From Forficula auricularia (Eukaryota; Arthropoda; Insecta; Dermaptera; Forficulidae), in NCBI GenBank assembly GCA_024734495.1, contig JALMQS010000666.1:752295-816294 (forward strand): 64,000 nt of DNA. The letters run 5' to 3'. Positions 40,501 through 51,314 of this stretch are shown here, one piece after another (position 1 is the first letter of the stretch; the number at the start of each line of letters is the position of its first letter). The notes beneath the pieces were generated by a model. The model did not search any database and had not been told where the DNA came from. It was given only the letters and a program-made list of their open reading frames with translations. The position numbers and the translations under genes are program-made.

Positions 40501-42394
40501 GCCGAATGTTGGTGGCTTGAACCAAATACGCCGACGTTGCGGGCTTTGGCCTGGTTGAGTGGTGCGTGCGGCCGGGCTGATCAATGGCACAGCAGTAAGC
40601 CAACAATTCACGGCGCATGGTTTGATGGTGGCCATGCAGATTGATAAGCATAAATAAGCTGTCATTCTTTGATGATAATTATAACTATTTCATAAGACAG
40701 TAAACAGTAATAACTGTAACCAGCAGTTGAGGGCGCTGCTGGAAATTGCTTATCAATATGAATAATTCATAATGGCCGATGAAAATCACCAGTATATGGT
40801 GATGGCTACAAAAGCTGGCCATGATTGATTCCGTGACTAGCTCATCGGCTTCCACGCTCGGAGCACCGCGATGTCCACGTATCCAGGAAGTGACAAACCT
40901 GCAAGCCGAAATTGGTGTTGCTCTGGCATTATGCTTGCTAATCAGTGCGAGCGGGGGACGTACGTGTATTGTACCCGCTCGCATGCCATGGCCGTAGTCA
41001 TGACAAGGGAGTTGACTAGCCCTCTGATTTAAAATGGTCCAGCGGCACATCTGATGAGGAGGCAGATTGGGCTTGGCGAGCCCACGCTGAGTGCAAGCCA
41101 ATCAGTGCGAGCGGGGGACGTACGTGTATTGTACCCGCTCGCTTGCCATGGCCGTGGTCATGACAAGGGAGATGACTTGCCCTCTGATTTAAAATGGTCC
41201 AGCGGCACATCTGACGGTGGTTCAGATTGGGTTTGGCGAGCCCACGCTGAGTGTAAGCCAAAACGGTAAACACACCTAAAGTAGCCTGCGGCTGCCATTC
41301 AATTGGTGTCTTACGGGTTCCTTTAGAATGAAGGACTGGCGCCCTTTACCGAAGTGAATGCTAATCTGTGCCACTTGATTGTGGTATGCATGGTTGATTA
41401 CCATGGAGTCCGATAAGCTGCATGGTTATATATCATGTAGAAGAGGTTGTCGACTTCCAGATTTAACAAGACAAGCCTGGGTTGGCACAAAAGGTGACGA
41501 ACCGCTGGCCAAGCGAACAATCGGTTCACGAACTTAGGCTGGAGATTTTAATCTTACACCCTAAAAGCTGCAACACAGTGGGTTTGCTTGGTACACATAA
41601 CAAATAGAGGTATAGGCAGAAAGCCGCCTGGAATGGAGGGTGGCGAGTCGTTTGCCAGACGACAATTGGTCGCGGACCTGGGCTGAAGATTCTGAATCTT
41701 CAAATCCTACTGGTTGTTTTTACAGCGGGCGTGAACCACATTGGACGCCTTGTAAGTGCTCGACTACCATTGTTTCGGAGCTTGCTTGGCGAACAATGCT
41801 TCTGATTATGTAAAAACGAAGCATTCGTACTTGGCTGTTTGCAGCAAGTGTGGGCCGGCTTGGGCGATTTGCAAGCGGTTTGTCAGGTGTATGTGATGTT
41901 GCAATCACATCAGGTTAACCAACCGCACATGCAGTCTATCACGTACTGGGACTGTGGGAAGAGAGTCCGAATCTGAAGAGGTGGAGCATGGAAAGTCATG
42001 TGCAAGAGAAACCTCGACCAACCATACCAAAGGTTGTTGAAAACAAATGGTGCCATGGGGAATGGAGAAAGCCCTAGGGACGAAAGTTCCTAGCTCCATT
42101 CGACTGAGGTTGGTCTCGTGGTGGCACAAGGTTTTGTCTAGATAGCTGTTGTTAACTCGCCAGCTGTTGATAGCTTCAACACTAGCGAGGGTGGAATATA
42201 CGCCCGCTATATTTCACGTATACCTTTGCGTATACACCAATACCCTGATCGATGCCATTCGTGGCGATTTGTCGGATCTTTCGGGTACACATGCGATACG
42301 AGAGTATGCATGCGCTGGTTGCGAGTGCGTGTGAAGGCTTAATCGCTATAGACACCACTTTAAACAATTCAGTGCGTCATTGTGCTGTCGAATC
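40501..42394. other. Non-coding GC-richer cargo with diverged repeats
   Basis: Contains a 160-bp direct repeat (40940-41099 and 41100-41259) and looser repeats such as AACAATCGGTTCACGAAC versus GACAATTGGTCGCGGACC about 165 bp apart. Short hairpins (GAAGATTCTGAATCTTC, GATGTTGCAATCACATC) suggest structured RNA. Frames of 60-138 codons on both strands follow the repeats and have no recognisable domains, so I do not call genes. Confidence 0.5.
40940..41259 (+). repeat. 160-bp direct repeat, two units
   Basis: Both units start AATCAGTGCGAGCGGGGGAC, run through GGTCCAGCGGCACATCTGA, and end CCCACGCTGAGTG. They differ by a few substitutions. Confidence 0.92.
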
Positions 42395-42510
42395 TACTTC
42401 GTACATCGATATATCATATATCCCGATAGATTGTAAGAAAATGCTTGGTCCCTTGGAAAAATCTTGTTAATTCATATAAAACAATGAATTTTAGTTCCCT
42501 CGTCATAATG

Positions 42511-43350
42511 TTTTTTTTACTTTACCATACAGGGTATGGTCAAGTATTGTAATCGTGCATGAAAAAAGTGTTTTTTTCCTTCATTTTTTCAAAATATCTA
42601 AAAAACGGCTGAAACTATTTCAATTAAAAAAATTGAGCGAAAGAAACCATGTAATTTCGGTCTACAAAAAAAAGCTCTAACAAGTGAACATCGAAAAAAT
42701 TATATTTTTTGAGATAATAATTGTTTTGTCAAAATGTCTGTTAGTTAGTCTGTGCGTTAGCAAATTTGTGGACGAGCTAGCTCAAAAACTAGTGTGAATA
42801 TCGAAACCAAATTTCACACGTAGTTTTGGTCCATTGAGATTAAGAGCTGATTAGATTTTGGTGCATATCGACCCAAAATTAAGGGGGGTCGAGGGGGTTA
42901 AAAATTAAAAATCTAGGTCGTTTGAGCAAACTCAACCAAATTTTGTATACATAGTCAGTGGACCCCCAGAAGTCGAAAAATGCAAAATCTAACCGCCCAA
43001 AATGTGGGTAGGGTGTCAAAAAATGAAAATCTTGTCCATTTACCAAACTCAACCAAATTTTGTATACATAATCAGTGGGTCCCAAGGAGCCTAAAAATGT
43101 AAAAACTAACCGCCCGAAATGGGGGGGGGGGGGGGTCGGAGGGTCAAAAAATGAAAATCTTTGCCATTTACCAAACTCAACCAAATTTTGTATAAATAAT
43201 CAGTGTGTTCCAGAGAGTATTTAAATGCAAAAACTTACCCCCCCCCTTACATGATTATAAATAATTTTATTAAATATTAAATATAAGTGAGCGGCAGGTC
43301 GTATGGTAAAGTCAAGTGGATGGCCACATCAGAACACGTCAGCTTATTTT
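42511..43350 (+). mobile_element. Family A, near-complete copy
   Basis: From TTTTACTTTACCATACAGGG to CACGTCAGCTTATTTT, 840 bp. The sequence on the left resembles the pogo subterminal block resumed on the right. It contains poly-G/C tracts and short repeats of CAACCAAATTTTGTATA. No coding function. Confidence 0.75.
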
Positions 43351-43439
43351 TCTCCGAGATTAACGAAACGTCTCTTTATTCGTATTTTTCCGTTGAATTA
43401 GAGTCGTGTTTTGGGAAAATTTCGTTAATTCGTATAAAA

Positions 43440-43880
43440 CCAATTTTTTATGTATACACATATACATATGTGTCGTTTATTATAATAGTGGCGTAACTAC
43501 ATGAAAGTGAATTCGGAGATAACGAGCTTTTTGAAAATTGATGTATAGGGAAATAAAGACAAGTATTCATTCAGTGTTTATTATTTTTTATTGTTTAGTA
43601 CAATTCAAAGATTTTATTTGTTGTAACTTACAAAATAAAGATAAAACTAATTAATTAAATAAACTTAAACTTTTTTTCTTGAGTTTGAGTTCTGCACTTT
43701 TAGTTCCCTGAGGAAACTAACTAGTAATGCCTTTTATGGGATTTTAATGCACTATTTGGAGTTGCTTCACTTTTATAATTCAAGATATGACTAAATGTGA
43801 AACGACTAAGCAAAAAAATGGAGTTACACCACTATTTATTAAACGACATGTATACATATGTATACATATTTATAAAAAAA
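43440..43880. repeat. Inverted repeat inside the pogo-like element
   Basis: ATGTATACACATATACATA and GTGTCGTTTATTATAATAG (43450-43490) match, inverted, TTTATTAAACGACATG and ATACATATGTATAC (43835-43870). Confidence 0.65.
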
Positions 43881-44127
43881 TAAAAATAAATTAAAACTTT
43901 TCATATATCGTATTTTAAATTTTTACCTCAAAATATCATAATCTCGATAAAAGGAACATGTCGATATATCGTGCTTATCATTTTTTCCCTTGAAGATACG
44001 ATATATCGGGATTCTAGTGTATAAGATTACTTTTTTCTACAAATTTAAATTTAATCTTTTTAAATCCCACAAACAGTTCACTAATAATACAATTTATAAA
44101 ATATATCTGAAATTTCTAATTCCAACA

Positions 44128-44320
44128 GGCAAATAGGTTTTTTTATTTGGTCAATTTTTCCTCTTATTACAAACACGGACTAAAAACATTATCGTAAGCC
44201 CGAGAAGATCAAAAACAGTCGATGGTGGGGATGTAATCTCCGAAGTCGAAGCTCAAATAAAATGTATACGTTAATCCATGTAAAATAATTGATTCAATAA
44301 AATTTATTGTTATTATTTTA
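44128..44320 (+). mobile_element. SINE-B copy 3 with 12-bp TSD
   Basis: TSD CTAATTCCAACA at 44116-44127 and 44321-44332. The 193-bp insert ends in a TTATTGTTATTATTTTA tail. The related repeat at 48020-48031 has the site once, without the insert. Confidence 0.9.
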
Positions 44321-44556
44321 CTAATTCCAACAAATTAATCGTAGTACATACTCATTATCTCGGTGAAAATGGATACAATATGCAAACATTGCAAAGCATT
44401 TTGAAGCTGCAAACCCCCAAGATGGCGAATTTACGAGTTGCTCTGACAGGTTAAATTAATTTTCCACCAATGACACCGCCACTAGTGTATGTCAAAAATT
44501 TGTACTTGAAAAATACTGTCGATTCAAATAACTTTAAAGAAAACATAAGACAGTAT

Positions 44557-44795
44557 TAATTTGAAAGTTTATATTAGGAAAATAAGGACAAGTTTTTATG
44601 TGTGACTTTTTTATTTATCAACCAACATTTCGTCGACTTTGCCGACTTCTTCAGATAAGAAAATTTAGACGAATCTGTGACATGACTATCTGAAGCCCTG
44701 AAGAAGCAAAGTCGGCGAAACGTTGGGTGATAAATAAAAAAGTCACACATAAAAACTTGTCCTTATTTTCCTAATATAAACTATCAAATTAATAC
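44557..44795. repeat. Foldback with two hammerhead-like motifs
   Basis: The arms (44557-44655 and 44694-44795) share AAAATAAGGACAAGTTTTTA inverted. The left arm (minus strand) has CTGAAGA at 44654-44648, stem II GTCG/CGAC and GAAATGTT. The right arm (plus strand) has CTGAAGA at 44698-44704 and GAAACGTT at 44717, but the 5' strand of stem II is deleted. Both look inactive. Confidence 0.85.
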
Positions 44796-44799
44796 AAAT

Positions 44800-45399
44800 T
44801 ATTATTATTATTATTATTATTTTTTAATGCAATCGAATGCAAGAAGGGGTGTACCAGTAGAGATGCAGCCCCTATGGATCTCGAAAGACCCTTGCATTAC
44901 CGAAGAGAAGGGAAAGTTGATTAAGTGAGAGGGTGTAGACGTTGGTGTCTATGCACTCCGGTTTTGAAGGTTTGAAGATTATAAGTGCTGGGAAAGATGG
45001 AGGCTGGGAGGGAGTTCCAGTTCCTTGAAGTCATGGGGATATATGTATTCGCGAATGAAGTGGTCCGGCACTTTTCGAATTTGACCGCGAAAGAGTGTTG
45101 GGAGTCGGCAAAACGCGTGCTACGTGCAAAGCATGCTTTGGGGGGAATTATTGATTTTATCTCATCAGAGCACCTACCGTGATAGTATCTATAGAAAAGG
45201 GAAAGGGCAGAGACATTTCTTCGATGAGCCAGCGAGTCGAGGGAGTCGGTGAGGGTAGAATCGTCAATTAGCCTGACGGCTCGTTTCTGAATTGCATCAA
45301 GGGTAGCAAGAGAATATTTTGAGGCTCCTCTCCATAGATGAGAGCAGTATTCGAGACAGGGGCGGATTTGGGCCTTGTAGATGGACGGAAATGATAATA
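44800..45399 (-). pseudogene. 5'-truncated LINE with RT C-terminal frame
   Basis: The minus-strand frame 45390-44921 encodes the C-terminal part of a CR1/Jockey-type LINE RT, with no catalytic motif: YKAQIRPCLEYCSHLWRGAS, LFYRYYHGRCSDEIKSIIPP and TYIPMTSRNWNSLPASIFP. It is open through its stop. The 3' UTR (AGATCCATAGGGGCTGCATC inverted) leads to an (ATT)n tail at 44800-44822. A TSD, ATAAGACAGTAT, lies at 44545-44556 and 45400-45411 and encloses both this LINE and the adjacent foldback. It is the same family as the decayed copy at 17424-18010. Confidence 0.88.
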
Positions 45400-45540
45400 A
45401 TAAGACAGTATAATGATACTCTGGCTTTTGCAAGTATGGGAATGCGAAAAAATGGCAACTCTTAAACTATCATATTCATGTATGTGCTCTGAAGCCACGG
45501 TTAAAGCTTCTATAAAAATATTTGTATTACCATAAGCAGA

Positions 45541-45903
45541 AATTCAAGCCAAATACAATTCACTTCTGAAAAGGGTGAGTCTCGTGTTCAATCATATGTA
45601 AATTTAAATGATAGGATTTTTTAAATTTTTTGGAAAATTCAGCATCTTATAACACACATAATCTTTTGAAATTGTTTTCAGTAAAATAAATCTATGGTAT
45701 AGTATAATGATCTTTCGCCTCATAAATACAGATGGCAGCGTACAGAATAAAACAAACAAACAAACAATAATTTGCCATATTTTGAGCTTTATTTCTATGT
45801 TTTCTTTTCCCTCTTCTAAAATGTAATTTCATATTTGAATATTTTAACTTCTTTCCAAGCATTTCGCCTATCTTCAAACATCAAAATAGAGTTTTGGGAT
45901 TCT
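45541..45903 (+). repeat. Repeat F, uninterrupted copy
   Basis: Gives the pre-insertion state for the piggyBac (TTAA at 45604-45607) and for element C (about 45746-45755). Confidence 0.88.
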
Positions 45904-46704
45904 ATATCTCTATGTTCACCGACCTTCAGAATAAACGGCTTAACCGATTGACTTGAAATTTGAAACATATACTCCTGAGGGGTCAAGTAATAGGTCTGAT
46001 TCATAAAAAGTGAACTTTTACTCCCAGGAGGAACTTAAACATTTTTTTTCTATTTTTTTTTAAGTTCTAATAAGAAAACTAATAGAATTTTTTCTACATA
46101 TTTAAATGTAATCTTATTAAAACCCACTTGTATCTTGAAATTTAACAGTCATACATATTTTCAATGAAAAATCAATATTTCACCAATTTCAGGAATTAAT
46201 ATTACTTAGAATTTCTTTTGATATGGTTATTGCGAATTTCAATTACTAATTGATCATTTCAAGAATGAAGTCATACCCCATAGTAACATCTGAACATTTG
46301 ATTTTATTGCGGAAACTCTAAAAGAGTAAAGGAAAATAATTTTCAGAAGTAAGTATGAGTATCCGGGAGTTTTAGATAGGGTTTCCTTTTTTCAGCAGGG
46401 ATAATTCAAACCCAGAATCTTTCTTATATTTCAAAAGATTAGATTATATCTAGCAGTAGACATAAACTATACACGGTTTTCTTTAAATAAAGTATTTTAA
46501 AAAAGTTTATGCATAGAAAAAAAAATTAAATTGAAGAAAAAGTGTAAGCTTTTTCAAGACTGAGTATCCTCTCTGTAATTTTGGTAGTGAATGTAGAGAC
46601 TAAATAGACCAAAGCCGATTTCGGAATATTTCTGATAGAGGTTTGAAAATTCTAGTCTTTTACAATCAATGAAGTAGATAAATAGCTATAGATTATTGCT
46701 ACCT

Positions 46705-46860
46705 GAAGGGTGAACCGTGATTGGAATTAGGTGTACACCGTCTTTGGAATTACTTTGGAATTCATTAGATAATCTATTGTCTATTCTATTTTACTTGGAA
46801 ATGAAAGTGGAAGTGGAAGTAGGTGTACACGATTTTAAGTCGCGGTTCACCCCTCGTTGC
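46705..46860. mobile_element. Family D MITE, copy 2
   Basis: Ends AAGGGTGAACCGTGATTGG and GTCGCGGTTCACCCCTCG. The middle has GGTGTACACCG and GTGGAAGTAGGTGTACACG. It lies in the foldback spacer. Confidence 0.78.
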
Positions 46861-47275
46861 TACCACTTATTAAAATCAAATGTTCACATGTTACTATGGG
46901 GTATGACTTCATTCTTGAAATGATCAATTAGTAATTGAAATTCGCACTAACCATATCAAAAGAAATTCTAAGTATTATTAATTCCTGAAATTGGTGAAAT
47001 ATTGATTTTTCACTGAAAATATGTATGACTGTTAAATTTCAAGATACAAGTAGGCTTTAATAAGATTACATTTAAATTTGTAGAAAAAAATTCTATTAGT
47101 TTTCTTATTAGAACTTGAAAAAAAAATAGAAAAAAAATGTTTAAGTTCCTCCTGGGAGTAAAAGTTCGCTTTTTATGAATCAGACCGATTACTTGACCCC
47201 TCAGGAGTATATGTTTCAAATTTCAAGTCAATCGGTTAAGCCGTTTATTCTGAAGGTCGGTAAACATAGAGATAT

Positions 47276-47519
47276 ATATGAGTGGCTGGCTTAGAGTTTG
47301 ACGCGCAGTTTTCAAACTTAAATATATATATATATATGTAGGGAATGCAGCATTGGATTTCCTTCACTGACTTTTCAAAACCCTGAAGAAGGAGGGAATA
47401 GCCTCCGAAACGTCGGTTTTATGAATAAAAAGATAGTGTAAATTATCTTCTTCTTTTTTGGACTGCCTCATCAAGATCCACTTAATTCACTTATCAGTCC
47501 GTCACCAAAAATTACTCCG
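47276..47519 (+). mobile_element. Hammerhead-bearing insertion (Penelope/retrozyme-like)
   Basis: It interrupts the right arm of the surrounding foldback. It contains AAAACC (47377-47382), CTGAAGA (47383-47389), stem II GGAGG/CCTCC, GAAACGTC (47407-47414) and GGTTTT (47415-47420). AAAACC and GGTTTT pair perfectly as stem I, and predicted cleavage follows C47414. Downstream GGACTGCCTCATCAAGATCC resembles GGACTGCTCTCATCAACATC in the foldback at 27.5 kb, so it is the same family. Confidence 0.72.
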
Positions 47520-47714
47520 ATAGGCGAAATGCCTGGAAAGAAGTTAAAATATTCAAATTTGAAATTACATTTTAGAAGAGGGAAAAGAAAACACTTGAAT
47601 TGGCAATTGAAGCGGTAATTAAAAGAGATTTCGAGAACAATGTGTAATTTTAAAAACTATGATCAATATTACATGAGATTTATTCTATGTTTTTAAATAA
47701 ACATTTATATAATA

Positions 47715-48209
47715 GTTTTGGGATTCTATTTCTCTATGTTCACCGACTTCCAGGTTAAACGGCTTAACCCATTGACTTGAAATTTGAAACATATACTAAT
47801 GAGGGGTCAAGTAAGCGGTGTGATTCATAAAAAGTGAACTTTTACTCCCATGAAGTTTTGTTCATCGACCTCTTTTTTCTTTTTACTATTCTTATTCCGA
47901 GTTCTAATAAGAAAGAAAACGTGAATTGAATTTTTTCTACAAATGTAAATTTAATCTTTTTAAAACCCACAAATAGTTTAATATAATAATACAATTTATA
48001 AAATATATATCCGCAATTTCTAATTACAACAAATTAAATATAGTAAACACTAATTATCTCGGATAAATGAATGCAATATTCAAATAAGAGCTTAAAAAAT
48101 TCAAGATGCCGAATTTTCGAGTTACTGTCACAAAGATAGAATTAATTTACCACCAGAGTATGTCAAAACTTTGTACTTTAAAAATTTTGTCGAGATTATT
48201 GTGTAGTTT
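47715..48209 (+). repeat. Repeats E and U, copy lacking SINE-B and pogo
   Basis: Corresponds to 39600-39735 plus 44022-44560, without the pogo-like element and without SINE-B copy 3. It is the reference for two insertion events. Confidence 0.78.
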
Positions 48210-49013
48210 AGCCGATTAGACTGCTCGGCAAAAATTAAACAAAGATTTCTCCCCGTAAACCTAACAAGGGATTCCAGTAGTTTTATACGCTGATTATCAC
48301 GTCAATTTTCCGATTTTTTACAACACGTCAGAGTTTTGAGATATTATCAGTCAAAATTACGAAAAAAGGCTATTTTGACCTATTTTCGAGTCCCATTAAA
48401 TATTAAACAACAATATTTGAAATCAAAATATTTTATTGGCGTAATAGAAAACAGCTTCCTCTTTGATTTTCAAATTACCACTTATTTGTAGGTCAATTAG
48501 AACTCGAGTTATAAGTTAAAAACTAAGATCAGGTTTATTATTTTTTATAATCACGTAGTTTTAGTTTTTTTGGTTATAACTCGAGTTCTAATTGAACTAC
48601 AAATAAGTGGCAATTTGAAAATCAAAGAGGAAGCTGTTTTCTATTAAGTTAACAAAATTTTGTGCTTTCAAATATTGCTGTTAAATATCTAAAGCAAGGG
48701 TGATCCGCGATTGGAAGTAGGTGTACACCTCTTTGGAAGTATTTTGGAAGTACTTGCAAATATTTGGAAGTACTTGGGAATCTTTGGAAGTACTGGAAAA
48801 TATTTGGAAGTGCTTGGAAATATTTGGAATCAAGTACTTGGAAATATTTGGAATTAAGTACTTGGAAATATTGGGAAGTACTTGGAAATATTTGGAAATA
48901 CAAGTGGAAGTAGGTGGACAGCATATTAGGTCGCGGTTCACCCCTCGATCTAAAGGGACTCGAAAATAGGTCAAAATGGCATTTTTCGTCGTTTTGACCG
49001 ATAATATTTTCAA
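48210..49013. mobile_element. Family I palindromic element, copy 1
   Basis: Begins ACTGCTCGGCAAAAATTAAAC. The arms are reverse complements around about 48540 (AACTCGAGTTATAA / TTATAACTCGAGTT). The right arm is interrupted by a family D copy and lacks the outer tip. Other copies are 56614-57478 and 57909-59186. Confidence 0.82.
48690..48950. mobile_element. Family D MITE, copy 3, with expanded internal repeat
   Basis: Ends AAGGGTGATCCGCGATTGG and GTCGCGGTTCACCCCTCG. The centre (48735-48900) is an expanded ~20-bp tandem, TTGGAAGTACTTGGAAATAT, that the other copies have only once or twice. Frames in it on both strands are repeat-driven. Confidence 0.82.
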
Positions 49014-49182
49014 AACAAAAGCTAATCAATAATTTTTATGGTGATTTCTGAATTCAGCAGGTGGAAATACATAAGAATCAGTTATTTTTGACCCCGAAAC
49101 ATGTTCATTGTTGGGAAGTGTTATCAATTCAATTCGTCTCTGTCAATGAAAGGGCTTAAGCCCTTCGTCAAGCGAATGCGCG

Positions 49183-49947
49183 GGTATCGCGACATTTCAG
49201 CCTCCGATAAAATTGTCCCGACAAAACATCCACCGACAAAATATCCCCCGATATAATATCTTCGGACAAAATATTCCCCAGCATAAGGGAGAATACAAAA
49301 GCGATTAAGTGAGAAGCTTATAATCGTAGTTTTGAATAATATAAACAGACTTTCATATTTTGGCGGCTAATTAGCCGTTTGAAAGTGCTGCTGTCTGTCG
49401 TTAGATTTTCTAGCTAACAATTTATTATTTTTACTATCTATAATATAGTATTTATCATCTATATTTACTTATTTATTGTCTATGTTTACATTACACAAAA
49501 TAATTGATTGTTTGTTAAAAGTGTTATTAATCATTATCGTTAGTAATTATTATTATAATATTGGGCGAAAATATAGCTCCCCAAACACACCCCGCCCGAC
49601 GATTGGCTCTTCGGTTTTCAATGTGTGTTTGATTAGGAAAAAATGGGAGCCCCAAACACACCCCGCCCGGACTAAACTTTCGGAGGTTCGGTTAATATAT
49701 ATTCAGTTCGGCTCGGTTGGGTTCGTATAGCACCTTTTCGGGATGGTTTTTAGACGGTTCAGTTGGCGCCAGCCGTTTAAATGGCAGCCCGAAAAGGAGC
49801 TATACGAACCCAACCGAACTGAATATATATTAACCGAACCGGAGTCGATTTGCATTACTCATAAAATTCACGAGGCGAAGGGTTATTTTGTCATGAGATA
49901 TTTTGTCTGAAGGATATTTTGTCGGGGGCTGAAATGTCGCGGAATCC
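49183..49947. mobile_element. Element H, copy 2, with TSD
   Basis: Inverted tips GCGACATTTCAGCC. Subterminal GACAAAATATCCCCCGA-like motifs repeat at both ends. TSD ATGCGCG at 49176-49182 and 49948-49954. The empty site is at 39160-39172. An internal hairpin, CGGTTAATATATATTCAG versus CTGAATATATATTAACCG, lies at 49690-49840. The 84-codon frame at 49476 is not supported. Confidence 0.85.
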
Positions 49948-50094
49948 ATGCGCGTGGTTCGAACTTTTTATCGAATGGAATCTGAAATAGTTGGAATAGC
50001 AGTGGATGCTGTGTGGAGATGAATGTATGAAGATGCAAAACGCTTTGGCAGAGTGCAGAGAGATGGATGACTCGGCCGACAACCTCTTTATTTC

Positions 50095-50960
50095 TTCGTT
50101 ATAATTTCATTTGGCTGGCCCATCAGTACGCCGCTGCTTAAATGGTGCAATTAACATCAATGTCTTACTCGGCCGGACAGGTCTATTCATCAGTCATAGG
50201 ATATCGTGATTTCCACACACACACACACAGGGTCCGGATAAATAAAAATTAAATTAAAAGTAAATATATAAAAAAAAAGAACCGAAACACATATGTGTTT
50301 AGGCTGAAGATCGGCGGCTGTCGTTTCTTCAAGCTAATGTTTGTGTGTGTGTGTGTGTGTGTGTGGGTCTGTCTGCCTCTAACTGAGTGAGCATGTTTAT
50401 CTAACCAGAGAGAGAATTGTGCTTGTAGTAATTAATCATATTTATAATTTACGCCTGCCTCACTCAACGTTGCATTCTTTAAAGGACCCCGTCCACCGAC
50501 GCACACATCACCTCTATAGAATAGAACACAGTTATGGGACTTTATGTAACCTTACTCACAAAGGCGTGGACACATTAACGTGTACATACAATCACATTCG
50601 AGGTGAGATGCTGCTAGATGAGAAATAAATAATTTGTTCTTCCATTTATGGATTCCACAATAGAGGGTTACCACACCATCTCGGTCCTTACTCATTCATT
50701 TATTATAAAAAAAAGATGCCAAATTTAAATAATCGACACTTCAATATTTGACTTGAAAATTCTTTTGAAATTGTTGAATGTCTTTTTCGTCAAATGTATA
50801 AATAAAAGGATAGAATAAGCTAAACCTTTTCAAGATACTTAAGTTAACCAACTAAACCATTAAAAAGTTAAAATTTTAATGAGTATACATCTTAGGTTCA
50901 TAGAACTTTTGGTTCGGATTCAGAAACTTTTTTTTTTTTTTTTTTTTTTGTAAAGAGTCA
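50095..50960. other. Single-copy-looking DNA with CA/GT microsatellites
   Basis: A (CA)n tract at 50213-50230 and a (GT)n tract at 50332-50366, close together and able to pair, then GC-moderate sequence to 50700 and a T-run at 50931-50949. The 69-codon frame at 50419 has no recognisable features. Confidence 0.4.
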
Positions 50961-50969
50961 AGCTTTATT

Positions 50970-51060
50970 TCAGGGGTACCGCGGGCTGCATGCGGCTCAG
51001 CACTGCAATGAGTGTGACCCAACATAAAATCATAAACCTCCTTAAAACATTGAGATTTAT
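50970..51060 (+). mobile_element. hAT-like terminus
   Basis: CAGGGGTACCGCGGGCTGC then GCATGCGGCTCAGC, typical hAT subterminal composition. The sequence CTTAAAACATTGAGATTTAT that follows recurs at 52585, so the two are one family. Beyond 51060 to 51314 it is AT-rich. Confidence 0.6.
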
Positions 51061-51314
51061 AATATGTAGAGATATATTTATTCCGTTTCTCGAAATATGA
51101 ATGTACATTTGTATAATACGTGAAGCTTTTTTCAAGAATTTTTTTTTATTAGTTGACCAGAGGCCATTCTCTTTAAATTACATAAAAAAAAATAATAAAA
51201 CCACTTAACAATAAAACTCAAAAAACAAAAAGGAATTACAAAATACAAAATTAATAGATTATACCTAGTTCGTACATACATATATAAAATATATATGTAA
51301 AAAAATAATAATAA

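Larger units (their letters stand above)
39738..44019. mobile_element. pogo/Tigger-like insertion with GC-richer cargo
   Basis: Inverted tips CAGTGAAATCCCGATACTTC and CACTAGAATCCCGATATATC (right end inverted) lie inside TA at 39736-39737 and 44020-44021. Subterminal blocks GGTCCCTTGGAAAA and TCGTTAATTCGTATAAAAC are typical of pogo/Tigger ends. The left 2.6 kb (39760-42395) is non-coding, GC-richer and internally repeated. The right part contains a nested family A copy (42511-43350) and an inverted repeat (43440-43880). No pogo transposase (DDE/CENP-B type) is visible. Confidence 0.7.
45793..47612. repeat. 1.8 kb foldback (repeats F/E)
   Basis: The inner arms 45904-46303 and 46873-47275 are near-exact reverse complements. 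The similarity resumes outside at 45793-45880 versus 47520-47612, because a 244-bp hammerhead-bearing sequence (47276-47519) interrupts the right arm. The spacer 46304-46872 holds a family D MITE. The 60-69-codon frames in the arms are not supported as genes. Confidence 0.9.

Noticed and set aside
40427..42367. Several 61-138-codon frames on both strands in the pogo-like cargo
   Set aside because: They follow the 160-bp and looser repeats, overlap on both strands, and show no domain. GC-richer sequence gives long frames by chance.
15935..46860. Family D ends as tRNA B boxes (GGTTCACCC)
   Set aside because: The motif is part of the inverted tip on both sides, and no A box lies at the right distance.
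48649..49029. 126- and 110-codon frames in family D/I
   Set aside because: Made of the expanded 20-bp tandem read in different frames, plus family I arms.
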